NCBI GenBank assembly: GCA_038373865.1
Contig: JAXGGA010004726.1
Coordinates: 1 to 64,000, forward strand
Reading direction: 5' to 3'
Origin: Uloborus plumipes
Lineage: Eukaryota; Arthropoda; Arachnida; Araneae; Uloboridae
DNA: 64,000 bases
Every line of letters begins with the position of its first letter. The first letter of the stretch is position 1. Below the pieces are notes generated by a model, which was not told the DNA's origin, did not search any database, and saw nothing but the letters and a program-made list of their open reading frames with translations. This document shows positions 40,001-51,499 of this stretch, piece after piece. The position numbers and the translations under genes were made by a program.

Positions 40001-40995
40001 ATTTACCGAAAAGCTAAGGGAAAATGCATATCAGGTATCTCCTTACATACTAGAGTTATCATAAAAGTTTTTAGAAAGAAAACCGTATCCCCATTTAAAG
40101 ACTAAAAATAACTGGTTCCAAAGCATGTATTTTGTCACAAAAGTAACATACATTAAGAACATAAAATATTGAAATTTTACTTCAAAAGAAGTCCTTGAAA
40201 GATATCGAACGAAAAATACCAAACGTGCTTTTCGCCGCAAGGCACTTGCAGGGTGAGCATTAAAAAGAATGCAAATGCAAAGAATTCGAAAAATATTTTG
40301 AAACTAATATTTATTTGCATTTGCACCTTTGAATTCAACGAGAATGAAATAAGGATTCTCATACACATTTATAAAATTTTCCTTTTCAGGTATGCTCTTC
40401 CTGTATTTTAACAAGCTTTTATTTAATAGCATCAAGGGTTATTAAGTTATTTTTCAAAATGCGTTATTTATAGATATTGAAAAACATAGTAAGAAGTAGA
40501 AATTGATTTGAAATAAAAATAATCAATGACAGTACTATGTGTTATGATTTAGGTTTTATTTTTAAGATCAGTTTAACTTCGAGAATATTTGGTCATAAAA
40601 GTTTATTTTTTATACATATTTTTTAAATTGAAGCTTGATGCACGAAAAAGCAGAACAATCCGGAATTTAAACTCCTAAATAACCTCCTTGAGGATGTAGG
40701 GTAGATTGGGGGAAGGTGCCATAGTTTTGACTTTATTTTACACAAAACAGGGCATTGTATTACTTTTAAAATTCCTATTTATTTACAAAATATGAATTTT
40801 TGTGATAGGTAAAAATAGGTTTTGCTTTGAAAAACAATTTTTTAACAACGAAAATTAATTATAACAAAACCCTTCCATTTCGAAGAATTTTGTTATCATT
40901 AATAACCCCAAGTAAATATATTCATGCTAATATTTTCATGCAGTTACCTATCTTCTTCAACAGTGATTTCCAGCCAAAAAAATAAGTCTAATATA
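40001..40995. other. AT-rich, nothing secure
   Basis: A GTAGGGTAGATTGGGGGAAG stretch at 40698 recalls the terminus of TA-target elements such as the one at 45425, but no partner end was found. Confidence 0.4.
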
Positions 40996-41381
40996 TTGCA
41001 CCCTTGCTACAAAAGTGCCACAATTCAAAAAACTACATTCTCCAGGAATTGCAAAAAACTGTTCCCGGGCTGACTAGGCACATTTTAGTATTTTTGAATT
41101 TGTCAATATGAAGACCAATACATCTCAAACTATGATCGTTAGTTACGCACGTTACTCTACGATGGCTGGACGACAACTCAAGAAGTGGCATTTCAGTGGA
41201 AGGGGTGTGGTATGCATCTTGATAACAACAAAACGCCATAACTGCCCTTTGGCGGCTGATTTTTCAATGCAAATTCTGGCTCTCTTGAAGATTGGTAGAG
41301 ACGTGTAAACTACGTCTAATGACGGTCATAACTCAAAAATTACAATTTTTGAGTTGTGGCACTTTTGTAGCAAGGGTGCGA
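40996..41381. mobile_element. 386-bp TA-target MITE
   Basis: TIRs TTGCACCCTTGCTACAAAAG on the left and TCGCACCCTTGCTACAAAAG on the right, extending for more than 30 bases to TTTTTGAATTGTGGCAC; TA on both sides. Frames on both strands inside (41033-41308) are by-products of the less AT-rich middle. Confidence 0.87.
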
Positions 41382-41499
41382 TATGTTGAATTATGTTTAC
41401 ATCTGCCACAGTCGGGGGGGGGAGTTAAAAACACACTTGGGGAACGCGTAAACACGGATACATGAATTTAAATAAAATACGCCTAAGCATTCTTTTTAA

Positions 41500-42966
41500 G
41501 AGCCATTATTTTAAAATTCAGACAAGGTGTGGCAGTGACCATTTTTGATTTTTCTCATTTTTTATATGTCAAAGTAGGTCATGAGAAATGAATATTCTAA
41601 AGTTTGTAGACCATCAAAAAATTTTGTTCGCTCGGTAAAAATTCCCAAAGTTTGATGTTATGCAGCGCTTTATTGGTAAAACGACTGAAAGACGCATTTC
41701 AGTGCGCTGTAGTTTTTTTACAGAAAGGCAACCCCATGGTTATGTTTACATTTATTGATTGTACAGTGTGTAGTTATGAGGACCCCATAGTTATTTGGGT
41801 TGGGGTGAGTTGCTTTCTTTAGTTAAGGGGCCGCAAAGTATGGTTTTTAGACCATTTTCGCCCGACTTGGAACTGCTGAAACTGGAAATATTCGAAAAGT
41901 AAATACTGATAGGTATTTTTAGAGGCTCCCCAATGGGAAGTCAAAGAAGGCCACTGTGACCTCCAGAAAAATTTCATATTCGGAAAATTTTTCTGAAGGT
42001 TCAGCAACTTTAAAAACAATACTGCAATATTGAAATTTTCTATTCACTTATTTTTAACATGCGGGCTTGATTGTATTTTATCATTCGGAAAAAAAGGGAA
42101 ATTCCTTTGGGAAATTAAGAACATCTTCTTGAGACGTATAAGATACTCATGGGTACTGAAACTTAAATTTTTACAGAATACGTTCAAGCACACGTGAGAA
42201 AAATGTATCATTAAAAAATCTCAATGTTGCAATAGTTTCCAAATTTGCCGAATCGTCAGCAAATTTTTCGATCATGAAATTTTTCAGAAGGTCACTGTGA
42301 CCTTCCACTAGAATACATCTGAAGATACCTCACTTTCTTTTTTACGTTACATATCTGTAGGTTCCATAATTCATAAGAGTTATTTTTTTCTAGGGTTGCT
42401 GTTTTGAGTTAAATGCGATCAAAACACCCCAAATTTTGAAAATTTGATAAATATCTAAGTCTTTTTCTCTTCAAAGCAATGAGATATTTAACAATTTTTG
42501 TACCACATATTCTCTTCATGGCATACATTTTCAGTATATGTTAAAGCAATTTCGGTGATGGCTTTTAGGGGGGAAATAACGCAGTTCAAAGTCGAGCGAA
42601 AATGGCCTAAAAACCATACTTTGCGGCCCCTTAACTAAATATGCAACACACCCCAACCCAAATAACTATGGGGTCCTCATAACTACACACTGTACAATCA
42701 ATAAATGTAGACATAACCATGGGGTGGCCGTTCTGTAAAAAACTACAGCTCACTGAAATGCGTCTTTCAGTCGTTTTACCAAAAAAGCGCTGAATAACAT
42801 TAAACTTTAGGAATTTTTACCGAGAGAATAAAATTTTTTGGGGGGCTACAAACTTCAGAATGTTCATTTCTCATGACCTACTTTGACATATAAAAAAATG
42901 AGGAAAATCAAAAATGGTTACTTCCAAAATTTCCCATTTATTGTTCGATTTTCAAAATAATGGCTC
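41500..42966. mobile_element. 1.47-kb foldback element with TTAA duplication
   Basis: TTAA is found at 41496-41499 and 42967-42970. The ends are GAGCCATTATTTTAAAATTC and, in reverse, GAGCCATTATTTTGAAAATC. The arms run roughly 370-400 bases on each side (to about 41875 and from about 42590) and include GGGGCCGCAAAGTATGGTTT near the inner edge. Within the loop, a smaller inverted pair with GGTCACTGTGACCTTCC lies near 41940-41990 and 42265-42310. There is no coding region. TTAA targeting is shared by piggyBac and Kolobok-like groups, so the class remains open. Confidence 0.85.
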
Positions 42967-42970
42967 TTAA

Positions 42971-43103
42971 GTTTACAGCTTATTACACATTAACAAACAC
43001 GTACAATGAAAATATCAAGGTATTTATTCAACATGATTAATTGACTCAATTTAACGAACATTGTAGTCTTCAAGTTTTACAAAAAAAGAAATAGAAGGTG
43101 CAT
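42971..43103. other. Short spacer
   Basis: Nothing recognised. Confidence 0.5.
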
Positions 43104-43215
43104 GAAATACACCGCCAACTCGGCTATTTCGATCCATAGTTGGCGGTGTATTGCATGTTCCTGCCTCAGCCCTTGCTTAAGGGCGGTTACTCACTGCTTT
43201 ATACAGAAGATACAG
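43104..43215. repeat. Palindromic GCCAACTCGG repeat, copy 2
   Basis: ACACCGCCAACTCGGCTATT is followed by GATCCATAGTTGGCGGTGTA and then CTGCCTCAGCCCTTGCTTAA. The hairpin loop is shorter than in the copies at 26820 and 50636. It preserves the empty site of the MITE at 27004. Confidence 0.8.
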
Positions 43216-43380
43216 TTTGACAAGTGCCATTTAAAATAGTAGGTGGTAGTAATTTTAGCAGAATATCATCAGAGTGTTTGCCATCGATGTATCATCTGTT
43301 TTTGGAAACATAAAAGTTTCATTCATAGTAAATTTTTGTCTTTTTGATAGTGTTCTACGAGAACAAAGTCATTCACAGCT

Positions 43381-43418
43381 AAATTTTCTGGTGTTAGGTT
43401 GAAAACACCAGAAAATTT
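43381..43418. repeat. 15-base perfect hairpin
   Basis: AAATTTTCTGGTGTT and its exact inverted copy AACACCAGAAAATTT lie 8 bases apart. It is followed by AT-rich sequence; there is no sign that it is a terminator of a nearby gene. Confidence 0.85.
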
Positions 43419-43659
43419 ACAACGGAAACAAGGTTGACTTCAGCATAAATTCCTGAACTAAAGTCGGACTCGGCGTCAGTTACTACAACTTGTAACTTCC
43501 TTTTTCAACAGTTTAAGCAAGAGTAACTTTGTTTTCTTTGCAACTCTTTCAAATTTTTATTAAATATTGAGTATCGAAACTTTTAATTATTCTATATTTC
43601 TTATTTAGACTATTCAATATATAAAAAATCAACAATGTTTGAAATTGAAATAACTAAAT

Positions 43660-44071
43660 ACCATTATGGGGCACAGATGAACTGTTCACATCTGCCCCTA
43701 CCTAATGTGTTCACACGTGCCCCTCATCTCATCTTAGGCCTAATTTGATAAAAAAAATTTTTTTTTTTCAATAAAAAAAAACAGTGCATAAAAACTTTCC
43801 TTATTAATGCCGCTTTAAGACGAATAAAGTTCAAATCACAAAAAAAAGTTCTGGAAGTGTTTTTACTCCGAGAACTGGAACATAAAAGTAGATTGACACC
43901 TTCCAAAACATAAGATCTTATGCTAACTAAAAAACAAAATGGTTTAGATCTTTGATATTTTAGGCAGGATATAGTGCTTGTGTTACCATCTACATTATTT
44001 TTTTTAGCCTTTTTTTCCTTCATGTAAATAGGGTAAAATATCGTTCGTTTACATATGCCTCCCTCTCCCCT
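43660..44071. mobile_element. Fragment of a TA-target element with reiterated motif
   Basis: The motif TTCACAYNTGCCCCT occurs at about 43687-43702 and 43710-43724, inverted as GGGGCACAGATGAAC at 43669-43683, and as TTACATATGCCTCCCTCTCC at 44049-44068, which precedes CTA as in a TIR of the type TAGGGGAGA. The opposite terminus was not found. The layout resembles the ends of the element at 45425-49558. Confidence 0.45.
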
Positions 44072-44819
44072 ATTTATTGCATAGAAGTTGTTTAGATGAA
44101 TCAATATATTCATAACTTATTTATCGTTTTTTTTTACAATACTACAGCTAAAAAAAAATGAGTTGCATTTTTAAATATTTTCACAAAGTATGTATGATAG
44201 TTATCTAAGTAATTGTTTGATAATGTATGTCATGTTTTCAAAATACTTACAAACTCAGGGAAAAACAATCCAGATATTTTAAAAGGTAATAATGTCACTT
44301 CCTTATCTCGACACTCGCCCTGTATTTCATTATCGCAACGTGAAGCATACTGATTGCCATTTTCGAAAACCAAACGTTCTTTAAACGTAAAATCGAAAAA
44401 ATCTCTAACAATAGCGCATTTACGAGATTATAAAAGCGAAAATCATGTAAAATAAAACCACTGATATCGGTTCTCAATTTCCGAGAAAAAGAAAAAAAAA
44501 ACGATTTCCTCTGAAAATAAATATTTAGACTATATCAGTAATTCTATTTCTTCGTTGGAAATATCTATCATAAATTCATGGAAATTCAATCACGTTTCTG
44601 CAATATTAGTTCCTTTATGTTCTGCATATCTTTGCTTTAGTTTCAGAAGGAAATATAGAATCATTTCGTATATGAAATTTATTCCACGTCATTTTTATAA
44701 GTTTGAAAATGCTACCCATAAATATCACATTTGGATTGTAAACGGATAAAGTGTTATTCATTGTTTCACAGTATTAAAATTTCCAGTGACTTGTTGTTCT
44801 TTTCAGTACTTATTTCTTC
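44072..44819. other. AT-rich, nothing recognised
   Basis: No features recognised; short frames at 44295-44749 have no recognisable domain. Confidence 0.45.
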
Positions 44820-44827
44820 ATTTAGAC

Positions 44828-45313
44828 CAGCAGGGGTCTCTTATGTTTTTAACTCAATGGTCTCATTGTTGCATTTTTAGAGCAGTTGCGTTTTAACTAT
44901 ATTTCAGCACTGGCTCGCCCCTTCAACACACCCATGATTTATTTTAATTTTTTAATCACTGCTCTATGGTGATGGTTAAACTTATATGGGAGAAGTTTTA
45001 GAAGTTGCTACATTTCCTTACATATTTTTGCAATTGGCAAACTTAAAATATGCTTTAGTAATATGCCCCCCCCCCCCAATGACGGGCCTGGTATTTGTGT
45101 CATAAAACTCTATTATAACATTAAGTAAACTTGTAACGATAAGAGTTGCAGATAAACGGGTATCGTGGTTTACGATAAAAAAAATCATAAAAGGAAGTAC
45201 TATCAAATAAGTAATTTAAAAAGAAATATTTTCTCAGTATGTAAACTCGCGGACAGAATAAAATCTATTCACGGGTCAGATGTGGCCCGCAGGCCGCAAT
45301 TCTGGGACCCCTA
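44828..45313. mobile_element. 486-bp hAT MITE, perfect 8-bp duplication
   Basis: ATTTAGAC is duplicated at 44820-44827 and 45314-45321. The left end reads CAGCAGGGGTCTC and the right end, in reverse, TAGGGGTCCCAGAATTGCGG. The GTGGCCCGCAGGCCGCAATT block before the right end is of the kind seen in many animal hAT MITEs. A G-run repeat scrap (45062-45093) lies inside. Confidence 0.85.
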
Positions 45314-45807
45314 ATTTAGACAATATTCAACATTAAAATACAGCAGCTTCTTTGTATATTGCTCATTCCGATACATCGCGCGATTTTGCGGCCCCCTAAA
45401 AGTCAAAAATTAGTAAATGCAGTAGGGGAGACCGGGGCAAGACGACGATGCTAAGAATCGTTGCTTATTATTCACTCATTTTTAAGGATGGTAAAATTAT
45501 TTTTATATGAGGCGTTAGAGTAGTCCTTTGTAGCCTAAAATATATTACCAATTATTTTTTGAAATTAAAAAAAAAAGTATGATTTTCTTATGTTTTCATA
45601 ATCTTAACAATTCGTCATCTTGCCCCAGTACCGGGGAAAGATGACTTTCGCCTTGGGGCAAGATGACGACTCTATAAAAGGTGTAACATTTTTATCTTTT
45701 AAATACGTTACATGGTTTAACAAATGATAAATGTGTTTCTACATCTTAGAAAGCATTAAATTAAGCATTACAAAGTAATGTATATATACAAGGGTTTAGT
45801 AGTGTAG

Positions 45808-47086
45808 CTAACAATAGTCGCAAATAAAAATGCCATTTTCATAATTGGAACAGTCCTCATGCCACCACTCTTGGCATTTACAGCACTGGATCAATTCTTC
45901 TGTTGGAGGATCACAATATTCCTCTTTATAAGCAGGACATCTTATTACACCATCCTTTGAAGTTGATGCCATTGGGTTGCTTGTCCTAATTTTTTCCGAC
46001 TTCGGGCTAAGGGAACAAAGTTTGAGTTTTCTTACTCCTTTTTTTGCTTCACGTTCTTCTGTCCTGTGTTTTTTTAGACAATCCTTTTTCTCTTTCTGCT
46101 TGGCTCTTTCTTCTAGCAGTTTTTTGACGGGTGAGCTCGTAAGGATACTTGAACTCATTTTTTTGCCACATTGTAGTGCTTTTGGCAATAGCTTTAAATC
46201 AAAAACACTTAAAGGCTTCTTTTCTGCACTGGAATCAGAATTTGTCATCAATTCTGTATCTACTGGATGTTTTATATGTTTTTTTTTACTAACAGAGTCT
46301 GAGGGTTAGCACTATTATTTTCAGCTCCCTCTTTAACTGCATCAAGATCAGTTGTTTTTGAAGCAGCGAAATCATGATCGCGGAATACAAGAGAACTATG
46401 CGGCTCGATCCCACATTCTTGGAAACCTTGAACTGCATTTGCAATTGTAGCGGCTTTAAAGTAAGCTATGCTCAAAAGTTCACCAACATTTTTATCTGTG
46501 ATGGTCTGCCTTGGATGAGTGACCATATAGTTGTCACATGCTTGACTATAATAATTTTTCAAAGGGCCGAAAAATGCCACAGCAAGAGGTTGGAGACGAT
46601 GTGATGTATGGGGAGTCAACCCAACCATGATAATGAATTTTTCTCTGCAATATAATATAGCCTGCAAAGTTATGTGGGATTTATGATTATCAATGATCAA
46701 CAGAACAGGAGATTCTTTGTTTGATTTTACGTGTTGATAAAATTGCTACAAAAAAGAGAAAAAAGTATCATCATTGCTCCAGCCATTATCACTACAGTGA
46801 CCTGCAGTTCCTGGTGGGGCTTTCTAGATAAGTTCAGGACGCATTCGTTTTCTGGCAAAAATCAGAAAAGGTGGCAGGTAAAAGCCAGTGGCGCTTATGC
46901 AACAAATTATTGTTACATTCCTTTCTCTCTCTGCTGAAACAATCTTCGGAACTCTTCTGGATCCTGTAGGACTGGCTACCATGGGCAGCTTATTAGGGGC
47001 ACCATGGGCTTTTATATTACCATGGGCAGCATAGAATCTTTGCTCCATTCTCCGCTTGACGATTTCTGCTTGTAATGTCGAACCAT
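45808..47086 (-). pseudogene. Pogo-family transposase with C-terminal PHD-like finger, inactivated
   Basis: The N-terminal start at 47086 reads MVRHYKQKSSSGEWSKDSML, as in pogo/jerky-like proteins with a psq-type helix-turn-helix, and stops after 24 codons. Downstream, in another frame (47048-46272), comes the DDE_1 domain: KIVSAERERNVTIICC, FARKRMRPEL, two in-frame TAG stops (about 46824 and 46742), then LLIIDNHKSH with a catalytic Asp, and RLQPLAVAFFGPLKNYY. In the family the last motif is QPLD; here Asp is Ala (codon at 46581-46583). A one-base shift at a run of nine A (46279-46287) leads to the C-terminal frame (to 45808), which is lysine-rich and ends with a PHD-like finger containing CCKCQEWWHEDCSN and CDYC; the second expected zinc ligand (CPAC in relatives) is CPAY. 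The region between N-terminus and DDE is deleted. Family assignment is firm; activity is excluded. Confidence 0.87.
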
Positions 47087-47376
47087 ATCTGAAATGTCAT
47101 TATATGTATCATTAACAAACAATTAGTTTGCTCTTCGGAAGAGGGGGGGGGGCATGAGAGACTTAGTACAATATATTTTTATATAGATTAGTATAACTAT
47201 AAATAAGCATTTAAAGAACTTAATAGAAGGATCAACATAGTTAGTTTCATAAATTCCGAAACATGGGGCAAGATGACGAGCTCGTCATTTTACCCCGTGT
47301 TTCGTTTCGTCATCTTGCCCCAGACTGCCATTTTTGAAGGATTTGTATTTATTTCCATAAAAAAATGCGTTTATTT

Positions 47377-49252
47377 CCCAGATAACACAAAGACATCCAC
47401 TGGACATCCAGAAGCCGTCATTCATAGGATTCTCTGACTTCCGCAGGAGATCCCAAATTTACCGAAAAACGTCTTGTAGACGTCCGCAGGTGATCCAAAA
47501 TCCACTTTTTTTTACGTTCACAGGACGTCTTAAAACGGACATTTTCAGGACAACTGCAGGACTATCACGGGACACTCTAAATCTTACGCACGTCCTGCGG
47601 GCATCCTTAAGACCACTGCTGGACTGTCATAGGATGCTCTGACGTCCTTCGCAGATCCGTCTCCTTCCTTTGCCCATCCCTTTTTATCCTAAGCAGGTCG
47701 TCTGGACGTCCTTTGACTCTACTTTTCAATAGTTTTTTATCCTCTGGCACATGAAAAAAAAAACAAGCTTTTTTACTTTATTCTGTAAACTATTAACATT
47801 AAATATGTCGAAACCTAAAATGCATTTCAAGCTAAACTGCTTTTTCTTAAAGATCGCACTAAAAGTTTCTTTTGAAAAGAATTTTCTATTCAACAAATAT
47901 CCTACTGCTGCATTGGTTTAATGTTTATCCTTCAAAAACAATTTTAAATACAAACATGTGTAATAGTTAGACTTACCTTGGCAAATTTATAGCATAAAAG
48001 CTTCACGAAACAGAGATAGAGAACATGCAGCACGTTTCAAAATGGTGGTGTAAATATTCGCAATTCCCGGGCAACAGCATGGGTGCTATGCTAGCGCGCA
48101 TGTGCGGAAAACCGGCTTTTAGTAGTTCGTCTTGTATGGGATACCAGTTGGATGTCCATCTACACTCAGATGTGGGATCTTCAAATTTCGAGAGAACTCG
48201 TCCCACGTAGGCAATCCAAAGGACGCCTTTTGTGATCCTTCGAAGGACATGTCCTATAAAGGATTTGTGGGATCCTTATAGGACATCCTGCGGACGTATG
48301 TGGTTATGGTACTTACCCAGATAACACAAAGACATCCACTGGACATCCAGAAGCCGTCATTCATAGGATTCTCTGACTTCCGCAGGAGATCCCAAATTTA
48401 CCGAAAAACGTCTTGTAGACGTCCGCAGGTGATCCAAAATCCACTTTTTTTTACGTCCACAGGACGAATTAAACGGACATTTTCAGGACAACTGCAGGAC
48501 TATCACGGGACACTCTAAATCTTACGCACGTCCTGCGGGCATCCTTAAGACCACTGCTGGACTGTCATAGGATGCTCTGACGTCCTTCGCAGATCCGTCT
48601 CCTTCCTTTGCCCATCCCTTTTTATCCTAAGCAGGTCGTCTAAACGTCATTTGACTCTACTTTTCAATAGTTTTTTATCCTCTGGCACAGGAAAAAAAAA
48701 CAACAAGCTTTTTTACTTTATTCTGTAAACTATTAACATTAAATATGTCGAAACCTAAAATGCATTTCAAGCTAAACTGCTTTTACTTAAAGATCGCACT
48801 AAAAGTTTCTTTTGAAAAGAATTTTCTATTCAACAAATATCCTACTGCTGCATTGGTTTAATGTTTATCCTTCAAAAACAATTTTAAATACAAACATGTG
48901 TAATAGTTAGCCTTACCTTGGCAAATTTATAGCATAAAAGCTTCACGAAACAGAGATAGAGAACATGCAGCACGTTTCAAAATGGTGGTGTAAATATTCG
49001 CAATTCCCGGGCGACAGCATGGGTGCTATGCTAGCGCGCATGTGCGGAAAACCGGCTTTTAGTAGTTCGTCTTGTATGGGATACCAGTTGGATGTCCATC
49101 TACACTCAGATGTGGGATCTTCAAATTTCGAGAGAACTCGTCCCACGTAGGCAATCCAAAGGACGCCTTTTGTGATCCTTCGAAGGACATGTCCTATAAA
49201 GGATTTGTGGGATCCTTATAGGACATCCTGCGGACGTATGTGGTTATCTGGG
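47377..49252. mobile_element. Tandemly doubled TIR element inside the pogo element
   Basis: The outer ends are CCCAGATAACACAAAGACAT and, in reverse, CCCAGATAACCACATACGTC. TATTT is duplicated outside (47372-47376 and 49253-49257). Inside are two nearly identical copies, 47377-48307 and 48316-49252, in the same orientation. The first lacks the final CTGGG of its right end, and an 8-base spacer GGTACTTA precedes the second. The word GGACGTCC and variants are scattered throughout. The matching frames in the two copies (48003-48210, 48943-49150) are not taken as genes. Confidence 0.85.
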
Positions 49253-49558
49253 TATTTATATCAATAGGTAGTATTTAAACTAAGGTACACATTAATACTA
49301 ATCAGAAGCAATAAATCTTACCTATATTTGCATCAGAGCTTATTTGCACATGGATAAAAGTTAGATCGCGATAGCGGTAAACCAGAACAACTTCAGAACT
49401 GTCTTGAAAATGGCGATTTCAGCGACTTTATACTATTGCTGAACGAAGAACAGATAGAAGAATCTCTAATAACCAGTTGATGCTGCTACCTAGCGGGAAA
49501 TGAAAAAAATACGAAATTCGTCATCTTGCCCGGCTCGTCAACTTACCCCGGTCTCCCC

Positions 49559-50361
49559 TAATTATAAATGAATACAGACCTTATCAACTTCGTTCAATAA
49601 AATGAATTTCTCAAAAGTATAAAGTGTCAGTTATTTTTTTTCTAGTCATTATCAATCTGTAGCAACGTGTGTCACAATTTTCTTTATTAAAGGGATTCTG
49701 TTTCCATTACTATAAAACATCGGAATTACACAAGAATCACAGGTCTGAACAATAACTATTACCTCACATTTGAAATTTGAGCTTGATAAAGTTTGCTTTT
49801 AGTCTCATCCGTTACTTACTGTGATTAGGCATTTTTATTTAAGGTTTTCTTACTACTATTATTTTTATTTATTTACTTTTATGTTCTGATAGAACTTTTG
49901 TTTCACTTTGTTGGTATGTGATACCTTAATTATTCCTTTTGCTTTATTTTACCTTAACCACTTTTAGACTTTCCGACCAGTGAAGGAATACTTGATCTCA
50001 ATTCCATTTTTAAAAATTCATAACATCGTTGAAAGTACTAAGGACAAAAATAGTGAGTGACATAATGTAAATATTTTTCAAAAAAAAAAAAGAGAGAGAG
50101 AGAGAGCTTTTTCTGGATTTTTGGCAGGTATGGGGACCATGGAGTGTCTGTATGTCAACTCATGTAAAATGCAAAAACAGATTTTTTTTTAATTCACATT
50201 TGTTCTCTTCACTGGAAGGTCTGCATTAATGCGTGTGTTTCAGTAAATTAGTATTAGTATCTCGGTTGCATAAAAGCCTTTGCCCAAATCTGTCACACTA
50301 CTGCACATGACTGTCGAATTGCCTACTTGTTAAAACTCGGGCTTGATAAACCTCCTAACTA
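49559..50361. other. AT-rich with (AG)n
   Basis: An A-run followed by an AG repeat lies at about 50080-50106. Nothing else was recognised. Confidence 0.5.
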
Positions 50362-50535
50362 GTGATACGACATCGATGTTGATGTTTTCAAAACATCGAT
50401 GTTTGAGGAGTGATATTTTTCCGGTGTCTATGTATTCTGTTTGAACAAAATATAACATTTTAAAAATGTTAAGAATATGCTTTTATTAATAATGAAAACT
50501 TCATGAAAATTTATCACGTGGGAATGAGTTTTCTA

Positions 50536-51093
50536 CACTGCAAGAAATAAAATGTTGTTACCGCAATAAACTGTAACATTGCAAAATGTGTAGTAATAAT
50601 ATGCAAAATTGCCAATTTTAGTTTGTTACAATGCATGCATACACTGCCAACACGGCTATTTCGATCCATGGACTGGTCCATGGCTGCATTTAGCAGTCCA
50701 TGGATCGTAATAGCCGAGTTGGCGGTGTATTGCATGTTCCTGCCTTATCCCTTGCTTAGAGGCGGTTACTCACTGCTTATTACAATGAATGTGTTGGGTA
50801 ATCCAATACTTATTTGGCGCATGTGCATTGCGTCACTGCAGCGCTCTTCCTCCCAGAAGCCTTAGCGAAGTGCGGAGCTGTTGCTGTCCTAAGTAGCCAT
50901 GATTAATGTTAAGATGTATTGTGTTCATAGTGTAATCTTCTTTATGTGTAACTATGGGATGTGATATGTTTACTAATAAAATGTGCCGTCTAACAACTGT
51001 AGTGTAGTGATCCTGTAACAGCACTTTACAGTTTTAAACTGAAACCTCTACCGCCAGTATTATACCGTGAAATCAAGTTTATTTTTTGCAGTG
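50536..51093. mobile_element. CACTG-type MITE with insertion
   Basis: Left end CACTGCAAGAAATAAAATGT and right end in reverse CACTGCAAAAAATAAACTTG, each followed by TA. About 100 bases at the left and 80 at the right are MITE sequence; between them (about 50636-51008) lies the palindromic repeat and unassigned sequence. Confidence 0.78.
50636..50785. repeat. Palindromic GCCAACTCGG repeat, copy 3
   Basis: ACACTGCCAACACGGCTATT and its inverted counterpart AATAGCCGAGTTGGCGGTGT enclose a second, inner palindrome with ATGGACTGGTCCAT. It continues with CCTGCCTTATCCCTTGCTTA, the empty site of the MITE at 27004. Confidence 0.82.
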
Positions 51094-51344
51094 TATTGTT
51101 AGTTTTTATAAAAGTAGACTTTACATAGCATATAGAAGTAGACTTACATAGCAGAAAAGTTAGCAGTTTTCCTCTGAAATATATATGAACCACTAATTGT
51201 GTCCACCCGTGCTCAGAAAGTCGTAAATTTAAAAACAAAAATATTTTTGCATGAAGTATGATCGTAGTATGCATTTTAACTTGAGAAAAAACATTTATAA
51301 TATTTGAATATCGTTTGAGTTCAAAATATAATATCTACAGAGCA
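51094..51344. other. Short spacer
   Basis: Nothing recognised. Confidence 0.45.
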
Positions 51345-51495
51345 GGCCCGTCATTTAGGGGGTCAGGGGGGGGGGTCAATTGCCCTCCCCCCGGCATTGA
51401 GAAATCAATAAGAGTGCGTGGTTTTTTATGTTTTCCGATGAAATGCATTGTGTTTGGACTCTTGCCCCCCCCCCCCTCCGAACTTGAAATGACTT
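51345..51495. repeat. G-run repeat, second copy
   Basis: Opposite orientation to 27386-27544: AGGCCCGTCATTTAGGGGGT at one end and AACTTGAAATGACTTCTCCT at the other, with G- or C-runs of 10 to 12 between them. Confidence 0.7.
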
Positions 51496-51499
51496 CTCC

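Larger units (their letters stand above)
45425..49558 (-). mobile_element. Pogo-family element with PHD-tailed transposase, interrupted
   Basis: TIRs GGGGAGACCGGGGCAAGACG on the left and GGGGAGACCGGGGTAAGTTG on the right, with TA outside both. The motif CGTCATCTTGCCCC or its inverse is found near the left end at 45433, 45613-45626, 45657-45670 and a weaker copy at 45637, and near the right end at 47264-47280, 47281-47297, 47307-47322, 49517 and 49534. The transposase pseudogene lies on the minus strand between the clusters. A 1.88-kb element (47377-49252) separates the right cluster from the right terminus. Without it this element is about 2.26 kb. Confidence 0.88.

Noticed and set aside
41033..41308. 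Frames on both strands at 41.0-41.3 kb
   Set aside because: They lie inside the 386-bp MITE and overlap each other on opposite strands, without any recognisable domain.
48003..49150. Paired identical frames of 61-67 codons
   Set aside because: Both are in the duplicated TIR element; they occur on both strands and stem from the duplication, not from coding.
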